A stretch of DNA of 64,000 nucleotides, from positions 62,001 through 126,000 of the forward strand of contig NZ_PYJN01000005.1 of NCBI RefSeq assembly GCF_003025035.1, in the 5' to 3' direction. This document shows, in pieces, positions 54,998 through 63,967 of the stretch; positions within the stretch are counted from its first letter, which is position 1; each line of letters begins with the position of its first letter. The notes below the pieces were generated by a model. The model made no database searches and was not told where the DNA came from. It worked only from the letters and a program-made list of their open reading frames with translations. The position numbers and the translations under genes are program-made. The DNA is from Rhizobium sp. SEMIA4064 (GTDB taxonomy: Bacteria > Pseudomonadota > Alphaproteobacteria > Rhizobiales > Rhizobiaceae).

Positions 54998-55945
54998 TTA
55001 AAGGCCGACCGCGGCCTTGACGGCATCGACGCCGGGCTTGCCGTCGATCGTCGTCACGCCAGCAAGCCAGGGCGTCAGAGCCTCGGGATGTGCCTTCAGC
55101 CAAGCGGTCGCCGCAGTCTTAGCATCCTGGCCACCGAGAATCGAACCCATCAACGAATTTTCCATGCCGATGTCGAAGGTCAGATTGTGGAACAATTTTG
55201 CGGCGTTTGGGCAGGTGGCGGACCAACCGCTGCGCGCCAGCGTGTAGACTTGTGCACCGCCGTAGTCCGGGCCGAAATAGGCGTCGCCGCCGGAGAGATA
55301 GGCAATCTTGAAGCGTTCATTCATCGGATGCGGCGCCCAGGCGAGGAAGACGATGGCGTGCTTGTCCTTGCCGGCGCGCTCGACCTGCGACAGCATTGCC
55401 TGCTCGCTCGATTCCACCAGTTCCCAGCCCTTCAGGCCGAAGTCGTTGGCGTCGATCATCTTCTGGATATTAGCATTGGCCGGCGCGCCGGGTTCGATGC
55501 CATAGATCTTGTGGTCGAAGTCGTCGGCATGTTTCTGCAGGTCGGCAAAATCCTTGATGCCCTTGTCGGCGATATAGGTCGGAACGGCTAGGGTGAATTT
55601 CGCGCCCTGAAGATTGCGGTTCAGCACTTCGACAGCTTTCGCCTTGTTGAGGTCATCGACGAAGGCTTTCTGTGCCGGCATCCAATTGCCGAGGAAGACG
55701 TCGATCTCGCCTGTTTTCATCGATTGATAGCCGATCGGCACGGAGAGCGTCTTGATATCTGGCACATAGCCGAGTGCGCCAAGCAGCACGCCCGTCACCC
55801 CATTGGTCGAGGTGATGTCGGTCCAGCCCGGATCGGACAGATGGATGGTGCGGCAGGAATCGCCATCGGCCTTGGCGACGCCGGCGAAGGACAAGGCGGA
55901 CAAGAAAGCGCCGACGGCAAGCCGGCCCATGGCAGAAATTCGCAT
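54998..55945 (-). CDS. choX: choline ABC transporter substrate-binding protein
   Basis: A 315-residue periplasmic binding protein with a Sec signal (MRISAMGRLAVGAFLSALSF, cleavage after VAKA near residue 26). The OpuAC/ChoX-type domain has aromatic-box residues for the quaternary amine (VFLGNWMPAQKAF and GIEPGAPANANIQ, FLAWAPHPMNERF). It ends 19 bp upstream of betC, so choX and betC form one unit. The cognate permease and ATPase (ChoW, ChoV) are not in this window. Confidence 0.92.
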   Translation of the reverse strand: MRISAMGRLAVGAFLSALSFAGVAKADGDSCRTIHLSDPGWTDITSTNGVTGVLLGALGYVPDIKTLSVPIGYQSMKTGEIDVFLGNWMPAQKAFVDDLNKAKAVEVLNRNLQGAKFTLAVPTYIADKGIKDFADLQKHADDFDHKIYGIEPGAPANANIQKMIDANDFGLKGWELVESSEQAMLSQVERAGKDKHAIVFLAWAPHPMNERFKIAYLSGGDAYFGPDYGGAQVYTLARSGWSATCPNAAKLFHNLTFDIGMENSLMGSILGGQDAKTAATAWLKAHPEALTPWLAGVTTIDGKPGVDAVKAAVGL

Positions 55946-56044
55946 GACGACAGTTCCCTTTTATTATTTGCTCATTTTATTGAACATCAGTAGCATTCGG
56001 CCTGTGAAGCAGGCTTTTTTCAATGGGTGACAAAAGGAATTTTT

Positions 56045-56947
56045 ATGGCTGAGCGGCCCGTAGACCTCGGATGGCTGCGAATTTTTGTCGAGGTGGCGCG
56101 CTCGGGCAGCCTGTCATCCGCAGCCGCAAACCTTGGATTGACCCAGCCTGCAGTCAGCTATCAGATCCGGCGGATCGAGGAGCAGATGGGCGTCACGCTC
56201 TTCGAGCGCCAGCATCGCGGCGTCGAGCTGTCCTCGGAAGGCCGCCGTCTGTTCGAGATCGCGGAGAAGGTGGTCGGTGGTATCGATTCGCTGGTGCGCA
56301 GCTTTCGCGCTGAGGCGCAGCGGCCGGCAGTGCGGCTCAAGACCGACTATGCCTTCTCGGCGCTCTGGCTGATCCCGCGCATGCATCGGTTTCGCCTGCT
56401 TCATCCGGAGCTGGATATTCAGATCGTCGCCACGCAACGGCAGGAGCGTAGCCATTCGGAAAGCGGCGATGTCGCCGTCGTCTTTGGCGCGCGGGAAGAG
56501 TTCGGGCCGGAAGTGGCATTGTTGTTGCCTGAGAAGGTAGCGCCGATTTGTACGCAGGGCTTCGTCGATAAATACGGTCCTTTCAGCGATCCCAGCCGTC
56601 TGGCGCAAGCGACGCTGGTGCATCTGGACACGGAAACACCATCGCCCTGGTTCGATTGGAAGAGCTATTTTGCGGCACTTGGCATCACTCGGGATACCTA
56701 TGCTGGCCATGGCGACCTGCGGTTCAACACCTATTCGCTGGTCGTCCAGGCTGCGATCGGCGAACAGGGGCTGGCACTCGGTTGGATGGGACTGGTGGAT
56801 TCACTGTTGGCCGGGCGCATGCTGGTGACCGCCGGTCCGGTGCTGGACGGGCCGAACCGCGGCTATTGGCTTCTGCCGCCGAAGTCGCAGAGCATGCATG
56901 CCGAGCGGCTGACGGAATGGCTGGTCAGGGAAGCGGCAGCAATGTAG
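56045..56947 (+). CDS. LysR-family regulator of choline-sulfate utilisation
   Basis: A 300-residue LysR regulator. The winged HTH is at residues about 7-65 (ARSGSLSSAAANLGLTQPAV), followed by the effector domain (LKTDYAFSALWLIPRMHRFR). Divergent from choX and betC with a 99-bp gap, the usual arrangement for a choline-sulfate-responsive regulator. The start at 56045 (MAERPVDLGW) follows aaaaggaattt; 56027 is an in-frame alternative. Its ligand is inferred from the neighbours. Confidence 0.93.
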   Translation: MAERPVDLGWLRIFVEVARSGSLSSAAANLGLTQPAVSYQIRRIEEQMGVTLFERQHRGVELSSEGRRLFEIAEKVVGGIDSLVRSFRAEAQRPAVRLKTDYAFSALWLIPRMHRFRLLHPELDIQIVATQRQERSHSESGDVAVVFGAREEFGPEVALLLPEKVAPICTQGFVDKYGPFSDPSRLAQATLVHLDTETPSPWFDWKSYFAALGITRDTYAGHGDLRFNTYSLVVQAAIGEQGLALGWMGLVDSLLAGRMLVTAGPVLDGPNRGYWLLPPKSQSMHAERLTEWLVREAAAM

Positions 56948-56957
56948 CCGTTGCTCA

Positions 56958-58334
56958 TTACTCCGCCCTCAAGTCGGTCAGGAAGGTATCGCACCAGCGC
57001 GAAACATCGTTTTCCAGCAGATGGTCCATCATGCCGCGCCAGCGCTCGCGCCGTTCTTCCAGCGGCATATTGATGCCGCGCGCCAGGGCATTTGCGGTGC
57101 CATCGACGTCATAGGGGTTGACCAGCAGCGCACCTTTCAATTCGCGCGCCGCACCGGCGAAACGCGAGAGCACCAGCACGCCGGGATCATCCGGGTCCTG
57201 CGCCGCCACATATTCCTTGGCGACGAGGTTCATGCCGTCGCGCAGGGGCGTCACCAGGCCGACTTTCGCCAGCCGATAGAGGCCAGCCAGGACCGGGCGG
57301 CTGATCGAGCGGTTGATGTAGCGGATCGGCACCCAGTCGACGGTGCCGATCGCGCCGTTGACCCGGCCTGCCTGCTCAGCGACGGCATGCTGCATCGCCT
57401 CGTATTCCGGCACTTCGGAGCGCGATTTCGGCGTGATCTGCAGATAGGTGACGCGGCGGTGATGGGCCGGATTGTTGGTGATGAAGCGTTCGAACGCGTC
57501 GATGCGCTGCGTGATCCCTTTGGAATAATCGAGCCGGTCGACGCCGATGATCAGGTCGCGGCCTTCGACGCTTTGCCGCGCTTTGCGCACCATGCTGTGG
57601 GCTGCGGCCTTGCGGGCGAAAGCGGCGAAGGCCGCGGTCTCGATGCCGATCGAGTAAGCACCGCCGCGGAAGTTGTGGCCGTGTGCGCTGAAATGGCCTG
57701 GGCTGTTTTCGACGCCCATGCCTTCGCGCTTCAGGCAGCCAGCGAAATTTTCGAGATCGTATTTGGTCTGGAAGCCGAGGAGGTCATAGGAGGAGAGACC
57801 CCGCATGATTTCCTCGTGCACGGGCATGGTGAAGAGCACATCGGCCGGCGGCCAGGGAATATGCAGGAAGAAACCGATGCGGTTCTTGAACCCCATTTGC
57901 CTCAGTTCTGCCGCCAGCGGAATAAGATGGTAGTCATGCACCCAGATGATATCATCGGGCTCGACGAGCGGCGCTAGCCGGTGGGCGAAGAAGCGGTTGA
58001 CGCGGAAATAGCTGGCCATTTCCTTGCGGCCATATTCGGCCAAGTCCAGCCGGTAATGGCAGATCGGCCAGAGCACGCGGTTTGCGAAGCCTTGGTAATA
58101 TTCCTCGACATCGGTCTGGGTGAGATCGGTCAGCGCGTAGGTGATGTTGCCGTCTTCGGTCAGCACCAGCGGTTCGGGTTCGATATCGCCGCTCGATTTG
58201 CCGGACCAGCCCATCCAGACGCCGCCGCGTTCGGCAAGGGCAGCCTGCAACGCCACGGCAAGCCCACCCGCCGCCGCCGCACCTTGGTTGTCGGGGACGG
58301 AAACACGGTTGGAAACAATGATGAGACGACTCAC
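56958..58334 (-). CDS. otsA: trehalose-6-phosphate synthase
   Basis: A 458-residue GT20 glycosyltransferase joining UDP-glucose and glucose-6-phosphate. The family sites are [20 protein letters not shown] at the N-terminus, [15 protein letters not shown] near residue 129, [20 protein letters not shown] near residue 248 and [19 protein letters not shown] near residue 350. Together with otsB it makes trehalose, an osmo- and desiccation protectant. otsB lies 54 bp upstream on the same strand. Confidence 0.96.
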   Translation of the reverse strand: MSRLIIVSNRVSVPDNQGAAAAGGLAVALQAALAERGGVWMGWSGKSSGDIEPEPLVLTEDGNITYALTDLTQTDVEEYYQGFANRVLWPICHYRLDLAEYGRKEMASYFRVNRFFAHRLAPLVEPDDIIWVHDYHLIPLAAELRQMGFKNRIGFFLHIPWPPADVLFTMPVHEEIMRGLSSYDLLGFQTKYDLENFAGCLKREGMGVENSPGHFSAHGHNFRGGAYSIGIETAAFAAFARKAAAHSMVRKARQSVEGRDLIIGVDRLDYSKGITQRIDAFERFITNNPAHHRRVTYLQITPKSRSEVPEYEAMQHAVAEQAGRVNGAIGTVDWVPIRYINRSISRPVLAGLYRLAKVGLVTPLRDGMNLVAKEYVAAQDPDDPGVLVLSRFAGAARELKGALLVNPYDVDGTANALARGINMPLEERRERWRGMMDHLLENDVSRWCDTFLTDLRAE

Positions 58335-58388
58335 GGAATGCTCCTTTCGAGAGGGCCGCGGCGGTAGGCCGAAATGACCAAAAAGTGA

Positions 58389-59183
58389 TTATTTGGCGAG
58401 CGCTGCGAGTATCTCTCTTAAACGCGCGGGCGAGGGAATGGATGCACGGGCGAGCGTCTTGCCCTTGGGCGGGCCGATGCGCACGGATTGACCGCCGAGG
58501 CGGTTCGCGACGGCGAACATGGTCTCGTCGGTGACGTCGTCACCGATCGCGAGAGGCCGCCGCCCGTTGAAGGGGGGCTCATTGAGAAAGGCCTCGACGG
58601 CATGCCCTTTGCTCGCATGCGCCGGACAAATTTCGACCACAAGCTTGCCGTGCTGCAGGATCCAGTCCGGGCCGGCTTCCTGCAGATAGCGCTGCATCAC
58701 TTCGGCGACGTCAGCTTCGCGCTCGGGCGCCAGCCGGTAGTGAACGGCGACCGCAGCCCCTTTGTCCTCGACGAGAACGCCGGGCCAGGCCTCGACCTCC
58801 CGCGCGATCATGAGCTTCATCTCATGGAAGGCATGCGGTATCAGCGCGCGCCGCAGGCGTCCCGCCCCATCGCGTCGTTCGGCGCCATGCAGGCCGGCGA
58901 CAGAGAAGTGGAAGGGAGCAAACAGAGGGTCCACAAAGGCAACCGCGCGCCCGGTCACCAGCGCCAGCGCGCCGCCGAGCCGGCGTGAGAGCGTCTCAAG
59001 TACAGAGGGCAGGCTCGGAGGTACGGCGATCGCTTCCGGGGTCTCCGCGAGATCGAGCAGCGTTCCGTCTATATCGAGGAACAGCGCCCATTCGTCAGGA
59101 TACAATGAGAGTGCGGTAAGCGCCGGCTCATTCGGCGGCGCTGGCTCGGCTTCACCCTGTTCGGGCTGTTCCTTGTAAGTCAT
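58389..59183 (-). CDS. otsB: trehalose-phosphatase
   Basis: A 264-residue HAD phosphatase removing phosphate from trehalose-6-phosphate. The HAD motif I is ALFLDIDGTLLDLAETPE near residue 34, motif III/IV is in PLAIGDDVTDETMFAVANRL near residue 215, with KLMIAREVEAWPGVLVEDKG between. Length normal. Co-directional with otsA. Starts MTYKEQPEQGEAEPAP, an acidic tail of about 25 residues before the domain. Confidence 0.95.
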   Translation of the reverse strand: MTYKEQPEQGEAEPAPPNEPALTALSLYPDEWALFLDIDGTLLDLAETPEAIAVPPSLPSVLETLSRRLGGALALVTGRAVAFVDPLFAPFHFSVAGLHGAERRDGAGRLRRALIPHAFHEMKLMIAREVEAWPGVLVEDKGAAVAVHYRLAPEREADVAEVMQRYLQEAGPDWILQHGKLVVEICPAHASKGHAVEAFLNEPPFNGRRPLAIGDDVTDETMFAVANRLGGQSVRIGPPKGKTLARASIPSPARLREILAALAK

Positions 59184-59195
59184 GGAGGTTTAGCT

Positions 59196-59291
59196 ATGGC
59201 GCACTTTTCGTTCGGCAAGAGAAAAACGACCACGACGGAGGTTTATTCCGGCAATGACAGCCCTAAGTACCGCAATATAGGCAACCGATAG
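59196..59291 (+). CDS. 31-residue small protein
   Basis: MAHFSFGKRKTTTTEVYSGN followed by DSPKYRNIGNR. A ggaggtttagct ribosome-binding site precedes the ATG at 59196. The protein is basic and hydrophilic, with no membrane segment, and I recognise no family. It starts just 12 bp outside the divergent otsB start, so it would share that promoter region. Small size makes this uncertain. Confidence 0.5.
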   Translation: MAHFSFGKRKTTTTEVYSGNDSPKYRNIGNR

Positions 59292-59299
59292 ATGCAAAA

Positions 59300-59322
59300 A
59301 AGGGCCGCACGAAGCGACCCTT
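59300..59322 (-). terminator. Rho-independent terminator on the minus strand
   Basis: aagggccgc and gcgaccctt form a 9-bp stem with one mismatch and a 5-nt loop. On the minus strand it is followed by a six-U tract (plus 59296-59301). It would end a leftward transcript carrying the small frame at 59379-59453. Confidence 0.75.
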
Positions 59323-59378
59323 CCATGAGTTTTGGCCCGTAACTGGCCTGAAGCGCAAGACGCTTCCGGAAGGCTTGA

Positions 59379-59453
59379 TCAGAGCGAGGGCTGCCTCGCA
59401 ACGCTCACAACCATTTCCATGCCTGATACGCGGACCGAAATCTCACTAGACAT
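59379..59453 (-). CDS. 24-residue small protein
   Basis: MSSEISVRVSGMEMVVSVAR plus QPSL. A ggaagg ribosome-binding site lies 7 bp upstream of the ATG at 59453, and a proper terminator follows at 59322-59296. Together they describe a complete short transcription unit. Too short to classify. Confidence 0.5.
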   Translation of the reverse strand: MSSEISVRVSGMEMVVSVARQPSL

Positions 59454-59709
59454 TGGATCACCTTCCTTTCGCTACGTTGACGATATGCCTAACGTAACTC
59501 AAATTTCACTGAATTCAAGGGTGTTCAAAGGCGGAATGTTTCACTCTTCGTGACGCATTGAAACGCAAGGGTTCGTTCAACTTTTGCGTGATATTAATCG
59601 TGGCAGTTGGTAGCGGAAGTGGCACCTGTCTGTGCCAGCGGACAGGATCGGGGAAGATGTGCAACCTCGACCGTGGCGATCGGCCTCGCCGTCAACAAGG
59701 AGGTGAGCT
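59454..59709. other. gene-poor intergenic DNA
   Basis: Between two small frames. No frame has both a good start signal and a recognisable protein. It must hold the promoter of the leftward small unit at 59379. I see no repeat or strong hairpin in it. Confidence 0.35.
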
Positions 59710-59790
59710 ATGTGGTTTCCATTTAGCGTCACGTTTCGCATAAGAAAAACCCGGACTAGCTGGCAGCTTGAGGTCCGGGTGACTTTCTAA
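59710..59790 (+). CDS. possible 26-residue small protein (antisense to the sRNA)
   Basis: MWFPFSVTFRIRKTRTSWQL followed by EVRVTF, preceded by an ideal aaggaggtgagct Shine-Dalgarno. However, it lies opposite the terminator of a small RNA on the other strand, and the hairpin arms are within the frame, so base composition is constrained by the RNA. It could be a true small protein, or the site could be coincidental. Confidence 0.35.
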   Translation: MWFPFSVTFRIRKTRTSWQLEVRVTF

Positions 59791-59832
59791 TCGCGAAATA
59801 AACGAGGGGTGGGCTGCAACCCGCCCCTCACT
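59741..59832 (-). ncRNA. candidate trans-acting small RNA, about 90 nt
   Basis: On the minus strand a promoter (59838-59866) is followed after 6 to 7 bp by the start of two hairpins. The first is gaggggcggg-ttgcag-cccacccctc (plus 59804-59829), a 10-bp stem. A single-stranded gtttatttcgcgattagaaa follows. The second is acccggac with gtccgggt (plus 59773-59780 with 59749-59756), followed by tttttctt, a Rho-independent terminator. No coding frame of note lies within. The architecture (promoter, hairpin, A/U-rich linker, terminator) is that of an Hfq-type sRNA. The family is not assigned. Confidence 0.72.
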
Positions 59833-59837
59833 CCGGA

Positions 59838-59866
59838 AATATAGGCCAAGCCGACATTTTCATCAA
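59838..59866 (-). promoter_or_regulatory. sigma-70-type promoter of the candidate sRNA
   Basis: On the minus strand ttgatg (plus 59861-59866) and tatatt (plus 59838-59843) are separated by exactly 17 bp (59844-59860). Both hexamers are close to the housekeeping consensus, and the predicted start near 59832 opens directly onto the first sRNA hairpin. Confidence 0.65.
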
Positions 59867-60091
59867 GCTATGCAGCGTGGGGCGAAAAGCCGCTTAAAAG
59901 TCGGCACGTTCACATAAGAATAATGTTGCGACGCCGAAACGTGATCGGACGGCGTGTCAAGAATCTGTCACTTTCACCCCTCAATTCTTGGTAAATTAAG
60001 AGTTTATTACCTATTCCGCACGAACAATCGTCCTTGATTTTGACATTCTCCCGCGGGACAGGGAGCGAGCGGGAATTGGAGCGAAAGACGT

Positions 60092-60907
60092 ATGTGTCGC
60101 TGGGCAGCCTATCGTGGAGACCCCCTCTATCTGGAGGAGCTGGTGTCTTCGCCTGCCCACTCCCTGATCGAACAATCCCACTGCGCCACACGCGCCAAGA
60201 CGGCAACCAACGGTGACGGATTTGGTATCGCCTGGTATGGCGACCGGCCAGAGCCCGGCCGTTATCGCGATATCCTCCCGGCTTGGTCCGATTGCAATCT
60301 CAAGAGCTTGGCGCGGCAGATCCGTTCGCCACTCTTTCTCGCCCATGTCCGCGCCGCGACCGGCGGCGGCACGCGTCGGGACAATTGCCATCCTTTCGTG
60401 CATGGGAACTGGTCTTTCCAGCACAACGGGCAGATTTCCAATTTCGACCGTTTGCGTCGGCCGATGGAATCCATGCTCGACGATCAGCTTTTTCATGCCC
60501 GCGGCGGCACGACCGATTCCGAGCTTCTGTTCCTGCTGGCCTTGCAATTCGGTCTTGCATCCAATCCGTTTGCCGCGATTTCGGAAGCCATCGGTTTTGC
60601 CGAGGGCCTGTCGGTTCATCTGACCGGTTCGGCGCTGGTGCGCTTCACGGCCGCTTTTTCCGATGGAAAGTCGCTATATGCGGTGCGCTACGCCACCGAC
60701 CGCAAGGCGCCGACACTTTATGCCTCGCCTGTCGGCATTGGCTATTGCCTCGTATCCGAGCCGTTGAACGACGATATCGATGCCTGGACGGAAGTTCCGG
60801 ATGGCAGCGCAGTATTGATCGACGATATGGGCGTGCATATCACGCCCTTCCAGCCGGAAAAGCGCGCGTCCGCCGGGCCGCAGGCGCCCGTCACGATCCC
60901 GGCTTGA
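60092..60907 (+). CDS. class II glutamine amidotransferase (YafJ-like)
   Basis: A 271-residue N-terminal-nucleophile amidotransferase. MCRWAAYRGD exposes Cys2 as the nucleophile after Met removal. NGDGFGIAWYGDR, FLAHVRAATGGG and HPFVHGNWSFQHNGQISNFD are the Gln-binding motifs. No synthase domain is fused, so the ammonia acceptor is a partner protein or the enzyme acts as a glutaminase. Its 3' end overlaps the convergent coaBC gene by 17 bp. Confidence 0.9.
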   Translation: MCRWAAYRGDPLYLEELVSSPAHSLIEQSHCATRAKTATNGDGFGIAWYGDRPEPGRYRDILPAWSDCNLKSLARQIRSPLFLAHVRAATGGGTRRDNCHPFVHGNWSFQHNGQISNFDRLRRPMESMLDDQLFHARGGTTDSELLFLLALQFGLASNPFAAISEAIGFAEGLSVHLTGSALVRFTAAFSDGKSLYAVRYATDRKAPTLYASPVGIGYCLVSEPLNDDIDAWTEVPDGSAVLIDDMGVHITPFQPEKRASAGPQAPVTIPA

Positions 60908-62105
60908 ACTGTTCGGCAATCAAAGCCGCCAGACGCGCTGCCACTTCTTCCTTGTCGAGATCGGGCCACTGCTCCACGCCGTGATGGCGGATGAGTTTTA
61001 CGCTGTTCCGCATACCGCCCATGATGCCCGTTGCCGGCGAGACATCGTTGGCGACGATCATGTCGGCGCCCTTGCGCTCCAGTTTCGCCCTGGCATTCGC
61101 CTCGACATCCTGCGTTTCGGCGGCAAAGCCGATGACGAGCTTCGGCCGCTGCGTGTGATGGCCGACGGTTTTCAGGATGTCGGGATTTTCGGTGAGCGCC
61201 AGCGTCGGAATGGATTCGCCCGGATGTTTCTTGATCTTCTGATCGGCGGCAGAGGCGACGCGCCAGTCGGCGACGGCCGCGACCATCACGGCGATATCGG
61301 CCGGAAGAGCCGAAAGCACGGCATCGCGCATCTCTTCTGCCCGCTCGACATGAACGACGTGCATGCCCATCGGATCGGGGATCGAAACAGGCCCGGTGAC
61401 TAGTGTGACATCGGCGCCAAGGGCCGCGAGTGCCGAGGCGATAGCATGCCCTTGCCGGCCGGAAGAACGATTGGCGATGTAACGCACCGGGTCGATCGGC
61501 TCATGCGTCGGACCCGACGTGACGACGGCCTTTCTGCCGGCGAGCGGTCTTGCCCCATCATCCAGCCGCATCTCGGCGGCAGCGACGATCTCTAGCGGCT
61601 CCGCCATGCGGCCGGTGCCTGCCTCCTTGCTCTCGGCCATTTCGCCGGCCATAGGCCCGACGAAGCGGATGCCGTCGCCCCTCAATGTCTCGATGTTGCG
61701 CTTCGTCGCCGGATGCGCCCACATCTTCGGATTCATCGCGGGTGCTGCGAGTACGGGCCGGTCGGTCGCGAGCAGCACGGTCGACGCAAGGTCATCGGCC
61801 AGGCCATTGGCCATCTTGGCGAGGAGATCGGCAGTCGCCGGCGCAATCAGCACCAGGTCGCAGTCCCGCGCCAGCCGGATATGGCCGACATCCTGCTCAT
61901 CCTGTCGGGAAAACAGGTCGGTGAAGACATGATCCGCCGCCAATGCGCCGACGGCAAGCGGCGTGATGAATTGCTGTGCCCCCGATGTCATGATCGGGCG
62001 GACTGAGGCGCCGCGCTCGCGCAGCCGCCGGATGAGGTCGAGGCTCTTATAGGCCGCGATGCCACCGGAAATGATAAGAAGGATGCGTTTTCCCGCGAGA
62101 ACCAT
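60891..62105 (-). CDS. coaBC: bifunctional phosphopantothenoylcysteine decarboxylase/synthetase
   Basis: A 404-residue CoA-pathway enzyme. The N-terminal CoaC flavoprotein domain starts LAGKRILLIISGGIAAYKSL and has PAMNPKMWAHPATKRNI. The C-terminal CoaB synthetase domain has SGPTHEPIDPVRYIANRSSG near residue 195 and GFAAETQDVEANARAKLERK, then ADMIVANDVSP. It makes 4'-phosphopantetheine from phosphopantothenate, cysteine and CTP. Full length. Confidence 0.96.
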   Translation of the reverse strand: MVLAGKRILLIISGGIAAYKSLDLIRRLRERGASVRPIMTSGAQQFITPLAVGALAADHVFTDLFSRQDEQDVGHIRLARDCDLVLIAPATADLLAKMANGLADDLASTVLLATDRPVLAAPAMNPKMWAHPATKRNIETLRGDGIRFVGPMAGEMAESKEAGTGRMAEPLEIVAAAEMRLDDGARPLAGRKAVVTSGPTHEPIDPVRYIANRSSGRQGHAIASALAALGADVTLVTGPVSIPDPMGMHVVHVERAEEMRDAVLSALPADIAVMVAAVADWRVASAADQKIKKHPGESIPTLALTENPDILKTVGHHTQRPKLVIGFAAETQDVEANARAKLERKGADMIVANDVSPATGIMGGMRNSVKLIRHHGVEQWPDLDKEEVAARLAALIAEQFKPGS

Positions 62106-62179
62106 GGCTCGAACCCGTCGCCTGTTTTTGTGCCCATGAACCTAAGCCTTTGGCGCATAATAGGCAATCGGCAGCAGCG

Positions 62180-63088
62180 TCAGCCGAGAATGTCGACGCA
62201 GAAGTCGATGAAGGCGCGCACCTTTGCCGGCACATGGTGGCGGGACGGGTAAAAGGCGTAAAGCGGGTAAAGCTCGTCCTTCCAGTCCGGAAAAAGGTCG
62301 ACAAGCTCTCCGCGGTCCAGAAAATCCGTGATGCCGAGCGTGAAGACCTGAGCGATACCGAGGCCAGCAAGGCAGGTTCCGAGCGTCGTCCCGGCATCGT
62401 TGACCAGGATGCGGCCGCGCGTCTCGACCGGGATGACCTTGCACCCGCGTCGGAATTCCCATTCGAATGCGCGCCCGGTGCTCGGGTCCTGATAGTGGAT
62501 GCAGAGATGGTTCGCGACGTCGGCCGGCGTTTTCGGCCGGCCATAACGCTCGATATAGGCGGGTGCTGCAACCGTCATCACGCGGGTTTCCAGAAGCAAC
62601 CGGGCAATCAGCGAGGTCTGCGGCGGCTCGCCGAAGCGCAGGGCTACATCCATGCCGTCGGCCACAAGATCACCGATCTCGTTGCGGGTCAGGATCTCGA
62701 TCTGCAGGTCGGGATAGAGGTCGAGGAAGGCGCCGAGCCGCGGCGCCAGGACGAGGCGGGAAAAATAGGGGTCGACATTGATGCGCAGACGGCCGCGTAC
62801 GGATTGAGCGACACCCGCCACCGTCGTCGCGGCCTCCTCGATGCCGCCGAGCAGCGGCACGACCTGCTCATAAAACCGCGCGCCATCATCCGTAAGCCGC
62901 AATGCTCGCGTGGTACGATCGAGCAGGCGCACGCCGATGCGCGCCTCCAGCCGCGAAACTGCTCGGCTGACTCCTGATGGCGTAAGGCCAAGCGCTTCCG
63001 CCGCCCGCACGAAGCTGCCACCCTCGACCACGGCCGTCAGCACGCTGACGCCATTCAGCAATCGTCCGTCGAACATTGTCCCATCCAT
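62180..63088 (-). CDS. LysR-family transcriptional regulator
   Basis: A 302-residue regulator. The HTH is near residues 20-40 (SFVRAAEALGLTPSGVSRAV), followed by the usual LysR domain (RLRINVDPYFSRLVLAPRLG, then LQIEILTRNEIGDLVADGMD). Its upstream neighbour, an SDR dehydrogenase on the same strand, is a common target of this LysR subgroup. The effector is unknown. Confidence 0.92.
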   Translation of the reverse strand: MDGTMFDGRLLNGVSVLTAVVEGGSFVRAAEALGLTPSGVSRAVSRLEARIGVRLLDRTTRALRLTDDGARFYEQVVPLLGGIEEAATTVAGVAQSVRGRLRINVDPYFSRLVLAPRLGAFLDLYPDLQIEILTRNEIGDLVADGMDVALRFGEPPQTSLIARLLLETRVMTVAAPAYIERYGRPKTPADVANHLCIHYQDPSTGRAFEWEFRRGCKVIPVETRGRILVNDAGTTLGTCLAGLGIAQVFTLGITDFLDRGELVDLFPDWKDELYPLYAFYPSRHHVPAKVRAFIDFCVDILG

Positions 63089-63150
63089 GATTTTCCGTCA
63101 GCAATCATGAAGTCACGATGCATTTCCGTCAAAGTCTTTTGGATGCGAGG

Positions 63151-63182
63151 AGGCCGCGGAGGGAGAGGGTCCGCGGCCTTTC
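63151..63182. terminator. GC-rich stem-loop between the SDR gene and the LysR gene
   Basis: aggccgcgga and tccgcggcct form a perfect 10-bp stem with a 9-nt loop. It follows the stop of the leftward SDR gene by about 20 bp. The T-rich side (ctttcttc) is on the plus strand, so termination of the leftward transcript would be without a strong U-tract. Confidence 0.5.
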
Positions 63183-63202
63183 TTCAGTCATTCCGTACGT
63201 GG

Positions 63203-63967
63203 TTAGGTACGCGTGATCGAGGCGCCGCCATCGACCAGCGATGCAGTACCGGTGACGAAGCTTGCATCATCGGAGGCGAGGTAGAGGACCGAGCGGGCCA
63301 GTTCGTCAGGACCGGCGACACGCTTCAGCGCATGCAGATTGGTGATGAAGCCCTGCTTGTCGGGAGTGTCGTTCATCTCGCGATACATGTCGGTATCGAC
63401 GGCGCCCGGCAGCACGGCATTGACCCGCACATTCTGCTGGCCGAATTCGGCCGCGAGTGCCTGCGTCAGGCCGATCAGGCCGGACTTGCTGGCGGCATAA
63501 GCGGCAACGCCGGGGAAGGCAAAGCTGTAGCCTACAAAGGTCGACGTGAAGATCACCGAGCCGCCTCCATTCTTGACCATTTCGCCGATCTGATGCTTTG
63601 CGGCGAGGAAGGAAGCGGTCAAGTTGATTGCGAGCGCATCGCTAAAACCTGCCTCGGAAACCTCAGTGCTCGGGCCGGCTTCGCCCAGCGTGCCGGCATT
63701 GTTGAAGGCGATGTCGAGCTTGCCATAGCGCTCGACGGCAAGGGCGACCAATGCCTTGTGGTAATCTTCCGAACGCACGTCACCGGCAAGCGCGGCCGCT
63801 TTGCCGCCCGCAGCCTTGATTTCTGCAACAAGGCTTTCCAACTCGGCCCCACGCCGGGCGCCCACGATAACTTTGGCACCTTCGGCAGCGAAGAGTTTTG
63901 CGGTGGCGCGGCCAATGCCGGAGCTGGCGCCGGTGACGATTGCGACTTTTCCATTCAAGCGGTTCAT
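63203..63967 (-). CDS. SDR-family oxidoreductase
   Basis: A 254-residue classical short-chain dehydrogenase. The cofactor motif is VTGASSGIGRATAKLF near residue 12, the NNAG motif at AFNNAGTLG, the catalytic Ser region IFTSTFVGYS and the YAASKSGLIG Tyr-Lys pair near residue 157. The last segment VTGTASLVDGGASI is typical. It oxidises or reduces an unknown alcohol or ketone with NAD(P). Confidence 0.93.
   Translation of the reverse strand: MNRLNGKVAIVTGASSGIGRATAKLFAAEGAKVIVGARRGAELESLVAEIKAAGGKAAALAGDVRSEDYHKALVALAVERYGKLDIAFNNAGTLGEAGPSTEVSEAGFSDALAINLTASFLAAKHQIGEMVKNGGGSVIFTSTFVGYSFAFPGVAAYAASKSGLIGLTQALAAEFGQQNVRVNAVLPGAVDTDMYREMNDTPDKQGFITNLHALKRVAGPDELARSVLYLASDDASFVTGTASLVDGGASITRT

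Noticed and set aside
59558..59743. A 61-residue plus-strand protein starting at 59558
   Set aside because: No ribosome-binding site, mixed Cys/Arg composition, and overlap with better-supported small features.
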